Shown here: positions 23,705 through 32,643 of the stretch, one piece after another | Layout of the letters: each line of letters starts with the position of its first letter | How positions within the stretch are numbered: position 1 is the stretch's first letter | NCBI RefSeq assembly: GCF_022808935.1 | Contig: NZ_JAKZFR010000003.1 | Location: 1-64,000, forward strand | Reading direction: 5' to 3' | DNA length: 64,000 nucleotides | DNA from: Geothrix sp. SG200 | GTDB taxonomy: Bacteria > Acidobacteriota > Holophagae > Holophagales > Holophagaceae | Position numbers and translations under genes: made by a program | The notes under the pieces: generated by a model | Database searches by the model: none | Seen by the model: only the letters and a program-made list of their open reading frames with translations | Told to the model about the DNA's origin: nothing

Positions 23705-23718
23705 GTTCCACGTGGAAC
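23705..23718. promoter_or_regulatory. parS-like centromere site 1
   Basis: Perfect 14-bp palindrome GTTCCACGTGGAAC in the ftsY upstream gap. It matches the parS core (consensus GTTTCACGTGAAAC) to which ParB binds; the CC/GG variant is known from Myxococcus-type parS. Confidence 0.85.
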
Positions 23719-23770
23719 GCCGTTAAAGAGGGCCGGAAACCGGGGCCCTTCGGTAGACTGGATCCGCGAG

Positions 23771-24688
23771 GTGGGCGTGGGGCTTCTGGGCGGTCTGTTC
23801 GACAAGTTCAAGCAGGGACTGAAGCGCACCCAGGATCTGGTGCTGGCGCCCATGGGCCGCCTCCTGGGCCTGCGGCGCCTGGACGAGGACCAGCTGGAGG
23901 AGCTGGAGGACCTGCTGCTCCAGGCGGACCTGGGCGTGCGGGCCGTGGACCAGCTCATGGCCCGTCTCCGGTTCGAGCTGCGGGGTGGGTCCGAGATCGA
24001 CCCCAAAGCCGTGCTGAAGGACGAGCTGCTGAAGCTGCTCCGGCAGCGCCCCGCGAAGCCCTTCCTGGCCTCGGGCACCCAGGTGGTGCTGCTGGTGGGC
24101 GTGAACGGCGTGGGCAAGACCACCACCCTGGGCAAGCTGGCGGCCCACCTGAAGGCCCGGGGGGAGGAGGTCCTGGTGGTGGCCGGGGACACCTTCCGGG
24201 CCGCGGCCATCGACCAGCTGGAGCGCTGGGGCGAGCGGGCCGGGGTGCCGGTGATCCGCAACCAGATGGGCGGCGATCCGGCCGCCATCGCCTTCGACGG
24301 GGCCACCAGCGCCAAGGCCAAGGGCACGCCCTGGGTGCTCATCGACACGGCCGGGCGGCTCCACACCAAGGACCACCTCATGAAGGAGCTGGACAAGATC
24401 CGCCGCAGCCTCCAGAAGGTGATCCCCGAGGCGCCCCATCGGGTGCTCCTGGTGCTGGACGCCACCACGGGCCAGAACGGCCTGCAGCAGGCGGAGGTCT
24501 TCGCCCGCACGGCCGGCGTCACGGACCTGGTGCTCACCAAGCTGGACGGCAGCGCCAAGGGCGGCGTGGTGGTGCCCATCCTGGACCGGCTGAAGCTCCC
24601 CATCGCCTTCGTGGGCGTGGGCGAGGGCGTGGACGACCTCATCCCCTTTGATGCCGAGGCCTTTGTCGACGGGCTGCTGGATGCCTGA
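23771..24688 (+). CDS. ftsY: Signal recognition particle receptor FtsY
   Basis: FtsY is the SRP receptor GTPase that brings ribosomes to the translocon. The NG domain is intact: helical N part (about 15-85), G1 GVNGVGKTTTLGKLA, G2/insert DTFRAAAIDQL, G3 DTAGRLH, G4 TKLDGSAKGG and C-terminal GVGEGVDDLIPF. At 305 residues it lacks the long acidic A domain of E. coli FtsY, as in many bacteria. Start is GTG 23771; GTG 23777 is an in-frame alternative. It overlaps ribD by 8 bp. Confidence 0.95.
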   Translation: MGVGLLGGLFDKFKQGLKRTQDLVLAPMGRLLGLRRLDEDQLEELEDLLLQADLGVRAVDQLMARLRFELRGGSEIDPKAVLKDELLKLLRQRPAKPFLASGTQVVLLVGVNGVGKTTTLGKLAAHLKARGEEVLVVAGDTFRAAAIDQLERWGERAGVPVIRNQMGGDPAAIAFDGATSAKAKGTPWVLIDTAGRLHTKDHLMKELDKIRRSLQKVIPEAPHRVLLVLDATTGQNGLQQAEVFARTAGVTDLVLTKLDGSAKGGVVVPILDRLKLPIAFVGVGEGVDDLIPFDAEAFVDGLLDA

Positions 24689-25844
24689 GCCGGACCTGAC
24701 CCCAAACCTGACCCAGGGCCTGACCCCGGATCTGACCCCAGGGCTGGCCTGGGCCCTGGCCACGGGCGGCCCCTGGCCGGATCCGGAGGCCCTGTCGGGA
24801 GATGCCCGCTTCATGGCCCTGGCCCTTGCGGAGGGCCTGAAGGGCGTGGGCCTGTCGAGCCCCAACCCGCCCGTGGGCTGCGTCCTGGTCAAGGAGGGCC
24901 GGGTGATCGGCGCCGGCGTCCACACCCGGGCCGGCGACCCCCATGGCGAGATCATGGCCCTGCGGGACGCCGAGGCCCGGGACGAGGATGTGCGCGGCGC
25001 CACGGCCTACGTGATCCTGGAGCCCTGCTGCCACCAGGGCCGCACGGGCCCCTGCACCCTGGCCCTCCTCCAGGCCGGCGTGGCCCGGGTGGTGGTGGGC
25101 GTGCGGGATCCCAACCCCCGGGTGGACGGCGGCGGCCTGGCCATCCTGCGGGCCCAGGGCGTGGCCGTGGAGGAGGGCGTGCTGGGCGAGGCCTGCACCC
25201 GGTTCCACGCCCCCTTCTTCAAGCTCATCCATACGGGCCTGCCCTGGGTGAGCCTCAAGCTGGCCCTGGGGTCCGATGGCGCCCTGGGCCCCGCCGGACG
25301 GACCACCCCCATCACCCCGCCTGAGGTCCAGCGCCTGGGCCACGCCCTGCGGCGGGCCGCGGAGGCCATCGTCGTGGGGCGCCACACGGCGGAGGTGGAC
25401 GATCCCCAGCTCACGGACCGCTGGCCCGCCCCCACGGCGCCCCACCGGATCTTCCACCGGGTGGTCATGGACAACGCCGGCCAGGTGCCCGCCGGGGCCC
25501 GCGTCTGGCTGCCGGTGGCCGGGCAGCCCGCGCTGCGGGCCGTCACCGGGGACCCCGAGCCCCTGCGGGGCGTGGAGGACCTGCACCTGCCCCCGGGCCC
25601 CCGGGGATGCAGTTTGCGCCACCTGTTGCACGAGCTCGCCGCCCGCGGGGTGGGCCGGGTGCTGGTGGAAGGTGGCGGCACGCTGGCCCAGGCCTTCCTC
25701 GAACAGGACCTGGTGGACGAGTTCCACCGCTTCCAGAGCGATCGACCAGCCGGCGGAGCCCCGCTCCCGCTGGACCTTCCGCCAGCCTGGGCCCTCCGCG
25801 CCGCCGGCCGCTGGTCGGGGGGACGGTGGGAAGTCTGGCGCTAG
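24681..25844 (+). CDS. ribD: Bifunctional riboflavin biosynthesis deaminase/reductase RibD
   Basis: The N-terminal deaminase domain shows the zinc motif PHGEIMAL and PCCHQGRTGPC (His plus two Cys), and the C-terminal reductase domain shows the NADPH-binding VLVEGGGTLAQAFL. Together they catalyse steps two and three of riboflavin synthesis from GTP. The first about 30 residues are an unusual extension with repeated LTP units (DLTPNLTQGLTPDLTPGL). ATG 24681 overlaps the ftsY stop. No other rib genes are adjacent, and no FMN riboswitch is seen. Confidence 0.93.
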   Translation: MPEPDLTPNLTQGLTPDLTPGLAWALATGGPWPDPEALSGDARFMALALAEGLKGVGLSSPNPPVGCVLVKEGRVIGAGVHTRAGDPHGEIMALRDAEARDEDVRGATAYVILEPCCHQGRTGPCTLALLQAGVARVVVGVRDPNPRVDGGGLAILRAQGVAVEEGVLGEACTRFHAPFFKLIHTGLPWVSLKLALGSDGALGPAGRTTPITPPEVQRLGHALRRAAEAIVVGRHTAEVDDPQLTDRWPAPTAPHRIFHRVVMDNAGQVPAGARVWLPVAGQPALRAVTGDPEPLRGVEDLHLPPGPRGCSLRHLLHELAARGVGRVLVEGGGTLAQAFLEQDLVDEFHRFQSDRPAGGAPLPLDLPPAWALRAAGRWSGGRWEVWR

Positions 25845-25912
25845 ACTGGCCTCTGCCGTTTCCTGGCACGACCTTTGAAAAGCCCGCTCGTTCACCCACC
25901 TCAGGAGTTCCC

Positions 25913-27589
25913 ATGCCTCCCCGATCCTGGCGATTCCTCCTCGGCCTCCTGCTTCTCCTGCCCTTCGCCGCGTGCGGCGGCGGGTCCGGTTCCAACGTCA
26001 GCCCCGACGCGGTGATCACCCTCCAGGCCCAGTTCGAGAAGCTGTCCCTCACCTCCGCGGGCCCCGGCGCCACGACCCTGCGCCCCGCCCGCTACTGCTG
26101 GGCCGAGGTGCGGGACGCCTCCTCTGGCAGCCTTCTGGCCTCAGGCTACCTGGGGAGCGATGGCACCGGCCGCACCACGGTGCCCAAGGGCCTCCAGGTC
26201 TATGTGCAGGTCTTCGCGGACTACCAGGTGCCCAGCGCCGATCCCGCCAGCTTCTTCATGCGGGGCAGCGTGAGGAACGCGCCCCTGCCGGCCACCGCCC
26301 TCACCAACGCGGCCTTCGACGCCCTCCCCGAGTGGTCCGTCACCAGCAGCACCTTCCTGGCGGACCGGGACGGCACCCTGGCGGTCACGGCCCGGACCAG
26401 CAATCGCATCGCCGGGGCCTTCAACATCGCCGACCAGGCCGTGACCTTCGGAGCCGCTGTGCGGGACATGGACGGCTCCACCAACCTGCGGCTGCCGGAC
26501 CTCCACACCTTCTGGACCACCAGCGCCAGCAGCGCCGACCAGCAGCGCACCTATCCCGCCGTCCTGACGGGCTCAGGGTCCACCATCCTGGTCTCCGGCC
26601 AGAACCGGGCCCTCTTCGGCCATCAGGTCTACGGCCTGGGTAGCGGCGCCCCCAACACGGAAACGGATGAATGGGACGATGGGGTGCTCCAGGAGACCTT
26701 CGCCCGCCTCCTCTTCGCGGACTACAGCTTCAAGCCCGATGGCAGCAGCAGCCTCTCCCTCCTGCGCCGGGACAACGACAATGTCTGGGTGGACCGGGGG
26801 GTGCAGAGCGAATCCACGGCCGCCTTCGTCGCCGGCTTCTCGGACTTCCTGGCTGGCGCCGTGCGGAACAACAGCCAGATCCTCGACAGCTATGTGGACG
26901 GCGCGGGCGTGGCCCAGGTGGACGTCTTCGACCTCACGGACCACGCCTTCGTGCCTGCGGCCGCCAAGGGCGAGTTCGCCCGGGGCTCCGTGGCCGTGAG
27001 CCTCTGGGGTCTCTGGAAGAACGTGCTGGGCGGTGGCTCCACGGGCCTGAACACCCTCTGGGCCGCCGTGCGCTCGACCCAGGCCTACCCGAACGGCACC
27101 GGCGAGTACGAGCAGGCCACCCTGGGCTGCTACCCCACCTACCTCCAGGGCGTGGCGAGCCGGACCACCGCCACCACCTGGCAATCGGCCCTCACCGAGC
27201 TGGCCCTGGAGTCCGTGTCGAATCCAGACGCCAACTACTTCGCCGGCACGGCCCTCTGGCTGACCCGGAGCCTCCCCTTCGCGGATTCCGGCAGCCTCCA
27301 GACCTACGCCCCCAGCCTGGGCTACTACTACGACCGCGACCAGAGCCAGGCCTGGCGGTTCGTCCACATCGGCGGCGCCCGCACCATCACCATGACGCCC
27401 ACCAGCGGCCAGGACTTCTACCTCGAGCTCATCGGTCCCGGCGGCTGGGTGGCGGGCAGCTACAGCAATCCCGGCAGCACCCGCACCTTGACGTTCAGCA
27501 ACCTGCCCGCAGGCACCTACGTGGCCCGCGTGCGGGCCGGCGCCACCACGGCCACGGGGATGAACACCTACTCGATCAGCGTGAACTGA
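25913..27589 (+). CDS. Large exported lipoprotein with a PPC-like C-terminal domain (558 aa)
   Basis: ATG 25913 follows AGGAG (25903-25907). The signal sequence RFLLGLLLLLPFAAC ends in a lipobox (FAAC, lipidated Cys near residue 21), then a Gly/Ser linker. About 450 residues of unknown nature follow, rich in Ser, Thr, Asp and Gly. The last about 85 residues (IGGARTITMTPTSGQDFYLE ... LPAGTYVARVRA) resemble a bacterial pre-peptidase C-terminal (PPC) beta-sandwich. No HExxH or Ser-protease triad is seen. It is probably a surface or periplasmic lipoprotein. Confidence 0.75.
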   Translation: MPPRSWRFLLGLLLLLPFAACGGGSGSNVSPDAVITLQAQFEKLSLTSAGPGATTLRPARYCWAEVRDASSGSLLASGYLGSDGTGRTTVPKGLQVYVQVFADYQVPSADPASFFMRGSVRNAPLPATALTNAAFDALPEWSVTSSTFLADRDGTLAVTARTSNRIAGAFNIADQAVTFGAAVRDMDGSTNLRLPDLHTFWTTSASSADQQRTYPAVLTGSGSTILVSGQNRALFGHQVYGLGSGAPNTETDEWDDGVLQETFARLLFADYSFKPDGSSSLSLLRRDNDNVWVDRGVQSESTAAFVAGFSDFLAGAVRNNSQILDSYVDGAGVAQVDVFDLTDHAFVPAAAKGEFARGSVAVSLWGLWKNVLGGGSTGLNTLWAAVRSTQAYPNGTGEYEQATLGCYPTYLQGVASRTTATTWQSALTELALESVSNPDANYFAGTALWLTRSLPFADSGSLQTYAPSLGYYYDRDQSQAWRFVHIGGARTITMTPTSGQDFYLELIGPGGWVAGSYSNPGSTRTLTFSNLPAGTYVARVRAGATTATGMNTYSISVN

Positions 27590-27590
27590 G

Positions 27591-27791
27591 TCAGCCACCG
27601 CCCACCAGCCGCACCACCTCCAGCCGGTCGCCCTCCTTCAGGGGGGTGGCCGGGTGGTCGGCCCGGCGGATGACCTCCCCGTTCAACTCCACGGCGCTGC
27701 CGAAGGCCGGCAGGTCCAGCCAGATCGCCAGGTCCGCCACCGTGGCCAGGGCCGGGGTGTCGCGGAATTCCCCGTTGATGCGCAGCCTCAC
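27591..27791 (-). CDS. thiS: Sulfur carrier protein ThiS
   Basis: 66 residues with the ubiquitin-like pattern MRLRINGE...[14 protein letters not shown]...[11 protein letters not shown]...[16 protein letters not shown]. The C-terminal Gly-Gly is adenylated and thiocarboxylated to give the sulfur for thiazole synthesis by ThiG. One extra glycine ends the chain. It starts at GTG 27791 and overlaps the preceding PLP gene by 4 bp (GTGA), so the two are translationally coupled. thiG lies about 36 kb away at the right edge of the window. Confidence 0.9.
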   Translation of the reverse strand: MRLRINGEFRDTPALATVADLAIWLDLPAFGSAVELNGEVIRRADHPATPLKEGDRLEVVRLVGGG

Positions 27792-28981
27792 CGGGCCTCC
27801 GCGGCCGCCTGGAAGCCCTTTTCCAGGTCGGCGATGAGATCCGGCTGGTCCTCGATGCCCACGGAGAAGCGCAGGAGGCCGTCCGTGATGCCCAGTCGGG
27901 CCTTCACGTCCGGCGGCGTCCTCAGGTGGCTCATGCTGGCGGGATGCTGGATGAGGCTCTCCACGCCGCCCAGGCTCACGCCCCGGGTGATGACCTCCAG
28001 GGCCTCGCAGAAGCGCTGGCCCGCCAGGAGGCCCGCCCGCAGCTCAAAGCTGATCATGGCACCGAACCCCTTGTCCATCTGCCGGGCCGCGACCTCGTGG
28101 CCGGCATGGGTGGGCAGGCCGGGGTAGTCCACCCGGGCCACGGAAGGCTGCCACAGCAGCCACTGGGCCAGGGCCTGGGCATTGTCCGAGGCGCGGTGCA
28201 CCCGCAGGGGCAGGGTCTTGAGGCCGCGGTGCAGGAGCCAGGCGGCCATGGGATCCAGCGTCGGCCCCATCACCTTGGTGAGGTGCCAGCAGGCCACCAC
28301 ATCCGCGTCCGATCCGGCGATGACGCCCGCCACCACATCGGAATGCCCCGCGAGGTACTTGGTGGCCGAGGCCACGCTGAGGTCGATGCCGAGCCGCAGG
28401 GGCTTGGTGTGGAAGGGGCTGGGAAAGGTGTTGTCGGCCACGGTGCGGATGCCGTACTTCTTCCCCAGGGCGGCCACGGCGGCGAGATCCGTCACGGCCA
28501 GGGTGGGGTTGGAGGGTGTCTCCACCCAGAGCATCCGGGTCTCCGGGCGGATGGCTGCCTCCCATTCTGCACCGTCCAGCGTGTTCTGGATCCACGTGAC
28601 GCTCAGGCCCCGCTCGGCCTCCCAGCGGCGGATGAGCTGCTCGGTTCCCAGGTAGATGGCGGCGGGTGCCACGAGGTGATCCCCCGTTTTCAGGAAGGCC
28701 TCGAAGACCAGGGCGAAGGCCGCCATGCCCGAGGCGGCCACCAGGGCGCGCTCGGCCCCCTCCAGGGCCGCCAGCACCGACTCGACCTCGCTGGCGTTGG
28801 GATTGCCCCAGCGGGTGTAGAAGGCCGGGGGTTCGACGGCCGCCGCGAACTCGGCGCCCTCGCGGTTCTCCAGCAGCTCGAACACGGAGGTCTGGAAGAT
28901 GGGCGTGGTCACGGCCCGCGTCGGATTGTGGTGTTTCCCGGCGTGGATGGCGGTGGTCGTGGGTCCCCAGGGCGTGGGCAT
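27788..28981 (-). CDS. Cys/Met metabolism PLP-dependent enzyme (cystathionine gamma-synthase/lyase family)
   Basis: 397 residues with the family's PLP lysine in [14 protein letters not shown] (about residue 208), the N-terminal [29 protein letters not shown] and [10 protein letters not shown] motifs and C-terminal [19 protein letters not shown]. The family includes cystathionine gamma-synthase, gamma- and beta-lyases, methionine gamma-lyase and O-acyl-homoserine sulfhydrylase; sequence alone does not decide between them. Coupling with thiS suggests it may free or pass sulfur, which is inference. Cytoplasmic. Confidence 0.88.
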   Translation of the reverse strand: MPTPWGPTTTAIHAGKHHNPTRAVTTPIFQTSVFELLENREGAEFAAAVEPPAFYTRWGNPNASEVESVLAALEGAERALVAASGMAAFALVFEAFLKTGDHLVAPAAIYLGTEQLIRRWEAERGLSVTWIQNTLDGAEWEAAIRPETRMLWVETPSNPTLAVTDLAAVAALGKKYGIRTVADNTFPSPFHTKPLRLGIDLSVASATKYLAGHSDVVAGVIAGSDADVVACWHLTKVMGPTLDPMAAWLLHRGLKTLPLRVHRASDNAQALAQWLLWQPSVARVDYPGLPTHAGHEVAARQMDKGFGAMISFELRAGLLAGQRFCEALEVITRGVSLGGVESLIQHPASMSHLRTPPDVKARLGITDGLLRFSVGIEDQPDLIADLEKGFQAAAEAR

Positions 28982-29053
28982 GTGGGCCTCGTCAGGTGCG
29001 CGGGAGCGCCTTGGCTCCTGGTTCCCAGCATAGGCGCGGAAGCCTCCTCCGGC

Positions 29054-29344
29054 CTACCACTTCCAGAACACGAGGGCGAGGGCCACCACCGCCAGGCCGA
29101 TCACCGCCACCAACCGCCAGACCGGAGCCTTGCCCGTCGGGCGCCCGCTGGGCTCCTGGTCCGTCAGGGCCGCGCGGGTCAGCTCGTCCATGTCCGAGGG
29201 CGGCGCGGGGGCCTGGCAATCCAGACAGAGGAAGGGCTCGCCCGGCGTCTCCACCGCATCCACGATCACCCGCCCGCAGCCCTGGCACACATGGCCCACG
29301 CCGGGAAGGTAGGCCGAGAGGGAAGGGGGGATCTCGTTGCTCAT
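29054..29344 (-). CDS. Small zinc-ribbon protein with C-terminal membrane anchor (96 aa)
   Basis: Two CxxC pairs (HVCQGCGRV and FLCLDCQAP) form a probable zinc ribbon in the first 50 residues; the last 20 residues (LVAVIGLAVVALALVFWKW) form a tail anchor. The zinc domain would face the cytoplasm. ATG 29344 overlaps the end of gatB by 4 bp, so the gene is likely co-translated with gatB. Function unknown. Confidence 0.75.
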   Translation of the reverse strand: MSNEIPPSLSAYLPGVGHVCQGCGRVIVDAVETPGEPFLCLDCQAPAPPSDMDELTRAALTDQEPSGRPTGKAPVWRLVAVIGLAVVALALVFWKW

Positions 29345-30825
29345 GGCCCAGCATGCGGTGCGGTTCCGCCCTTGGCCAGCCCTTCGGCCAACACTTCGTT
29401 CACCACGCCGGGATCCAGCCGGCCGCCGCCGGCCTTCAGCACTTGGCCCACCAGGAAGCCCCGGAGGTTCGTCTTCCCCGCGTGGAACTGGGCCACCGGC
29501 CCCGGGTGGTCGGCCAGCACCCGGGCCACGAGCGTCTCGATGGCGCCCCGGTCGCTGACCTGGGCGAGCCCCTTGCGGGTCACGATGTCGCCGGCCCGGC
29601 CCTCCCCCGCCAGCAGGGCCGGGTACACCTGCTCCTTGGCCGTGCCGAAGCTGATCCGGCGCTCCCCGACGAGGCGCACCAGCTCCGCCAGGGCCTCCGG
29701 CGGGAGGGGGAAGGCCGCGATGCCGCCTCCCCGCTCATTGAGGGTGCGGCTCACCTCGCCCAGCATCCAGCTGGCCGCGGCCTTGCCCTCGCCCGACGCG
29801 GCGGCCAGCGCCTCGAAGTAGTCCGCGAAGGCCGGGTCCTGGAGCAGGGTGAGGGCCTCCTCCCCGCCGAGGCCGAAGGCGGCCCGCCAGCGCTGGGCCC
29901 GGGCCTCCGGGAGCTCGGGCAGGGAGGTCCGCACCGCGGTGATCTCGGCTTCCGTCACCTCCAGGGCCGGCAGGTCCGGCTCGGGGAAGTAGCGGTAGTC
30001 CATGGCGGCCTCCTTGGTCCGCTGGGCCCGGGTCTCGCCGGCCTCCGCGTCCCAGCCACGCGTCTCCTGGACCACGGCGCCGCCCGCCTCCAGCAGGGCC
30101 GTCTGCCGCGCCACCTCGTGGGCCAGGGCCTGCTTGACGAACCGGAAGGAGTTGAGGTTCTTCACCTCCACCCGGGTCCCGAGGGCCTGGGTACCCCATG
30201 GCCGGAGGCTCACGTTTGCGTCGCAGCGGAAGCCGCCCTCCTCCAGATTCCCGTCGCCAATGCCCAGGAAGACCACCAGGCGGTGCAGAGCCTTGAGGTA
30301 GTCCGAAGCCTCCTGCGGGCTCCTCAAGTCCGGCATTCCCACCACTTCAAGCAACGGAACCCCGGCCCGGTTGAGATCCACCAGGGTCGCGTCGGGTCGC
30401 TGGTCATGGAGGCTCTTGCCGGCGTCCTCCTCCAGGTGGGCCCGCTCGAGGCGGATGCGCACGGGTCCGTCCCCCCCGCGCACGGCGGGGTCGCCGGCGA
30501 GCTCCAGGGATCCGCCCTCCACCAGCGCCACCGGGCCCTGGGTGATCTGATAGCCCTTGGGCAGGTCTGGGTAGAAGTACTGCTTCCGGTAGAAGGTGCT
30601 GCGCTCCTGGATGCGGGCGCCCAGGGCCAGGCCCAGGCGGATCCCCAGGCGCACGGCCTCGCCATTGAGGACGGGGAGGGCTCCGGGCAGGCCAAGACAG
30701 ACAGGGCAGGTCTGGGTGTTGGGGGAGGCCCCGTAGGCATTGCGGCAGGCACAGAAGAGCTTGGACCGGGTCCGCAGCTGGACGTGGACCTCGAGACCGA
30801 TGATGGCTTCAAACCCAGGCTTCAC
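29341..30825 (-). CDS. gatB: Aspartyl/glutamyl-tRNA amidotransferase subunit B
   Basis: 494 residues with the GatB signature near the start (EAIIGLEVHVQLRTRSKLFC, residues 6-25), a zinc site (CACRN and CPVCLG), LNRAGVPLLEVV and DANVSLRPWG, and the C-terminal YqeY-like tail (VNEVLAEGLAKGG). GatB positions misacylated Glu-tRNA(Gln)/Asp-tRNA(Asn) in the GatCAB complex for amidation. gatA and gatC are not in this window. Start is GTG 30825. Confidence 0.95.
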   Translation of the reverse strand: MKPGFEAIIGLEVHVQLRTRSKLFCACRNAYGASPNTQTCPVCLGLPGALPVLNGEAVRLGIRLGLALGARIQERSTFYRKQYFYPDLPKGYQITQGPVALVEGGSLELAGDPAVRGGDGPVRIRLERAHLEEDAGKSLHDQRPDATLVDLNRAGVPLLEVVGMPDLRSPQEASDYLKALHRLVVFLGIGDGNLEEGGFRCDANVSLRPWGTQALGTRVEVKNLNSFRFVKQALAHEVARQTALLEAGGAVVQETRGWDAEAGETRAQRTKEAAMDYRYFPEPDLPALEVTEAEITAVRTSLPELPEARAQRWRAAFGLGGEEALTLLQDPAFADYFEALAAASGEGKAAASWMLGEVSRTLNERGGGIAAFPLPPEALAELVRLVGERRISFGTAKEQVYPALLAGEGRAGDIVTRKGLAQVSDRGAIETLVARVLADHPGPVAQFHAGKTNLRGFLVGQVLKAGGGRLDPGVVNEVLAEGLAKGGTAPHAGP

Positions 30826-30858
30826 GCGCCCTCCTCGGGCCAGTCTACTTCGCCGGGC

Positions 30859-32160
30859 CTATTTTCCGAGGCAGAAGCCGCTGAAGAGTTCGTCCAGGGT
30901 GCGCTCGGCGCGGTCCTCCCCCGTGAGCTGGGCCAACAGGCCCCAGGCCCCCTGGAGGAGCGAGGCCGGCAGCTCGGGTGGACAGCCGGGTTCCAGGCCG
31001 GCCAGCAGGTCCATCTGGCGGGCGAGGTCCTCCAGGAGGTCGGCCTGCCGCTGGGTGGCCAGGGCCCCCAGGCAGGCGTCCGGCGCCAGTCCTCCCAGGA
31101 TGCGGTCCTTTAGGGCGCCCTCCAGGGCGTCCAGCTCGCCGCGGTGGGCGGCAATGGCCACACCGGGAACCGCGGCCAGGTCCCCGAAGGTGCGGACCTC
31201 CAGGACCTTGCCGGCGAAGGGGGCCAGGGCCGCCTGGAGGGCCGGATCAGGTGCGGCGTCCGGGGCCGGCCAGAGGTGCAGGACCAGGTCGGCCCCCTCC
31301 AGGACGGGGGCAACGCGGGCCACGCCGAGCCGCTCCACCGGATCCTCCGTGTCCCGCAGGCCCGCGGTGTCGTAAAGGCGGAGGGGCAGTCCCCGCCACT
31401 CGCAGCGGACCTCCAGCACGTCGCGGGTGGTGCCGGGGATGTCGGTGACGATGGCTCGGTCCTCGCCGGCCAGGGCATTGAACAAGGTGCTCTTCCCGGC
31501 GTTGGGGCGGCCCACCAGGGCCAGACGGAGGCCATCCTGGAGGTGCCGGGCGGCCCGGCAGCGGACTTGTTCCACGTGGAACCGTTGCCGAACGGGCTCC
31601 AGCGCTCGACGCAAGGCCAATAAATCCAACAGGATGTCTTCTTCGTCCCCGTAGTCCACGGCCGCCTCGGCCCGGGCCACCCAGGGCGCGAGGGCTGCCT
31701 TGGCGGCCAGAATCCAGGGCGGAAGCGCCCCCGCCCGCGCCTGGGCCAGCCGGATCTGCGTATCGGTCTCCGCGGCCACCAGGTCCCGAAGGGCCTCGGC
31801 CTCCAGCAGGCCCTGCTTGCTGTTCAGGAGGGCCCGCCGGGTGAACTCGCCCGGCTCGGCCAGGCGGACGCCCAGGGTGCCCAGGTGCTCCAGGAGCCGG
31901 CGCACCAGCAGCGGGTTGCCGTGGACCTGGAGCTCCACCAGGTCCTCGCCCGTGTAGCTGGCGGGGGCCGGGAAGAAGAGCACCAGGGCCCGCTCGGCAA
32001 AGCCGCCCCAGCGCAGCGTGCGCAGCGAGGCCACTCGCGGTTCCGGCAGCGCGAGCAGGGGCGCGAGGAGGGCCGGCAGGCCCGTCCCCGAGACGCGCAC
32101 CACGGCCACCGCCGCGGGCAGCAGCGGCGTGGCAGGGGCGCAGATCGGTTCCGGGGTCAC
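30859..32160 (-). CDS. mnmE: tRNA modification GTPase MnmE
   Basis: 433 residues: an N-terminal tetrahydrofolate-binding domain (AVAVVRVSG, FTRRALLNSKQGLLEAEAL), helical domain, inserted GTPase domain with G1 GRPNAGKST, G3 DTAGLRDT, and the C-terminal FCLGK whose cysteine is conserved. MnmE acts with MnmG to modify U34 of certain tRNAs. The start is GTG 32160. A perfect parS-like palindrome lies inside the gene (31569-31582). It belongs to the conserved rpmH-rnpA-yidC-khpB-mnmE order near oriC. Confidence 0.95.
   Translation of the reverse strand: MTPEPICAPATPLLPAAVAVVRVSGTGLPALLAPLLALPEPRVASLRTLRWGGFAERALVLFFPAPASYTGEDLVELQVHGNPLLVRRLLEHLGTLGVRLAEPGEFTRRALLNSKQGLLEAEALRDLVAAETDTQIRLAQARAGALPPWILAAKAALAPWVARAEAAVDYGDEEDILLDLLALRRALEPVRQRFHVEQVRCRAARHLQDGLRLALVGRPNAGKSTLFNALAGEDRAIVTDIPGTTRDVLEVRCEWRGLPLRLYDTAGLRDTEDPVERLGVARVAPVLEGADLVLHLWPAPDAAPDPALQAALAPFAGKVLEVRTFGDLAAVPGVAIAAHRGELDALEGALKDRILGGLAPDACLGALATQRQADLLEDLARQMDLLAGLEPGCPPELPASLLQGAWGLLAQLTGEDRAERTLDELFSGFCLGK
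31569..31582. promoter_or_regulatory. parS-like centromere site 2 (inside mnmE)
   Basis: Perfect palindrome GTTCCACGTGGAAC inside the mnmE coding sequence, identical to site 1. parS sites within genes near oriC are common in bacteria. Confidence 0.85.
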
Positions 32161-32169
32161 CGGGCCAGT

Positions 32170-32634
32170 CTACTTCCGGAACACCTTCACGGGCTTGAAG
32201 GTGCCGGTGCCTTCGCTTTCGGTGCCCAGGCCCTCCTCGCGGCTCACCACCAGGTGCACCCAGCGGCGCTCGCGGGGGCTGAGGGCGCCCAGGGTGTGGC
32301 TGCCCAGCTCCCGGGCCCGCTCGGCGGCGAAGCGCCCCATGGCCATGACCTCCTGCATGCGGAAGAGGCGGGCGCCCTTCGCATCCAGATAGGCCAGCTT
32401 GGCGTCCTCGCGCTCGCCCTGGGCCTCGTGGACCAGGAACTGGAGGGCGTCCAGGCCCGCGCCCCGATTGGCCGCCAGCCAGCCCGCGTCGGGTCCGGAC
32501 ACGGACAGGCGATTGGGGAAGGCCTCCTCGTCTCCCGAGGGGGCGGACTTCGCCTCCACGGACAGGCCCAGGTGGCTCATCCACCGGGTGATGAGCTCAG
32601 GGACGGACTCCAGGCTGGCGCCGCTCTTACGCAT
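32170..32634 (-). CDS. khpB: RNA-binding protein KhpB (Jag/SpoIIIJ-associated)
   Basis: 154 residues. A type II KH-like domain (residues about 10-85, with ANRGAGLDALQFLVHE where other members have a GxxG loop) is followed by an R3H domain (MGRFAAERARELG ... LSPRERRWVHLVVS, ending in EGTGTFKPVKVF). The usual N-terminal Jag_N domain is missing. KhpB binds RNA, probably with KhpA, and affects cell envelope growth in Firmicutes. It lies between yidC and mnmE, 9 bp from each, in the usual order. Confidence 0.88.
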   Translation of the reverse strand: MRKSGASLESVPELITRWMSHLGLSVEAKSAPSGDEEAFPNRLSVSGPDAGWLAANRGAGLDALQFLVHEAQGEREDAKLAYLDAKGARLFRMQEVMAMGRFAAERARELGSHTLGALSPRERRWVHLVVSREEGLGTESEGTGTFKPVKVFRK

Positions 32635-32643
32635 GGCTGTCTC

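Noticed and set aside
24600-24700. FMN riboswitch before ribD
   Set aside because: ribD overlaps ftsY; there is no leader in which a riboswitch could lie.
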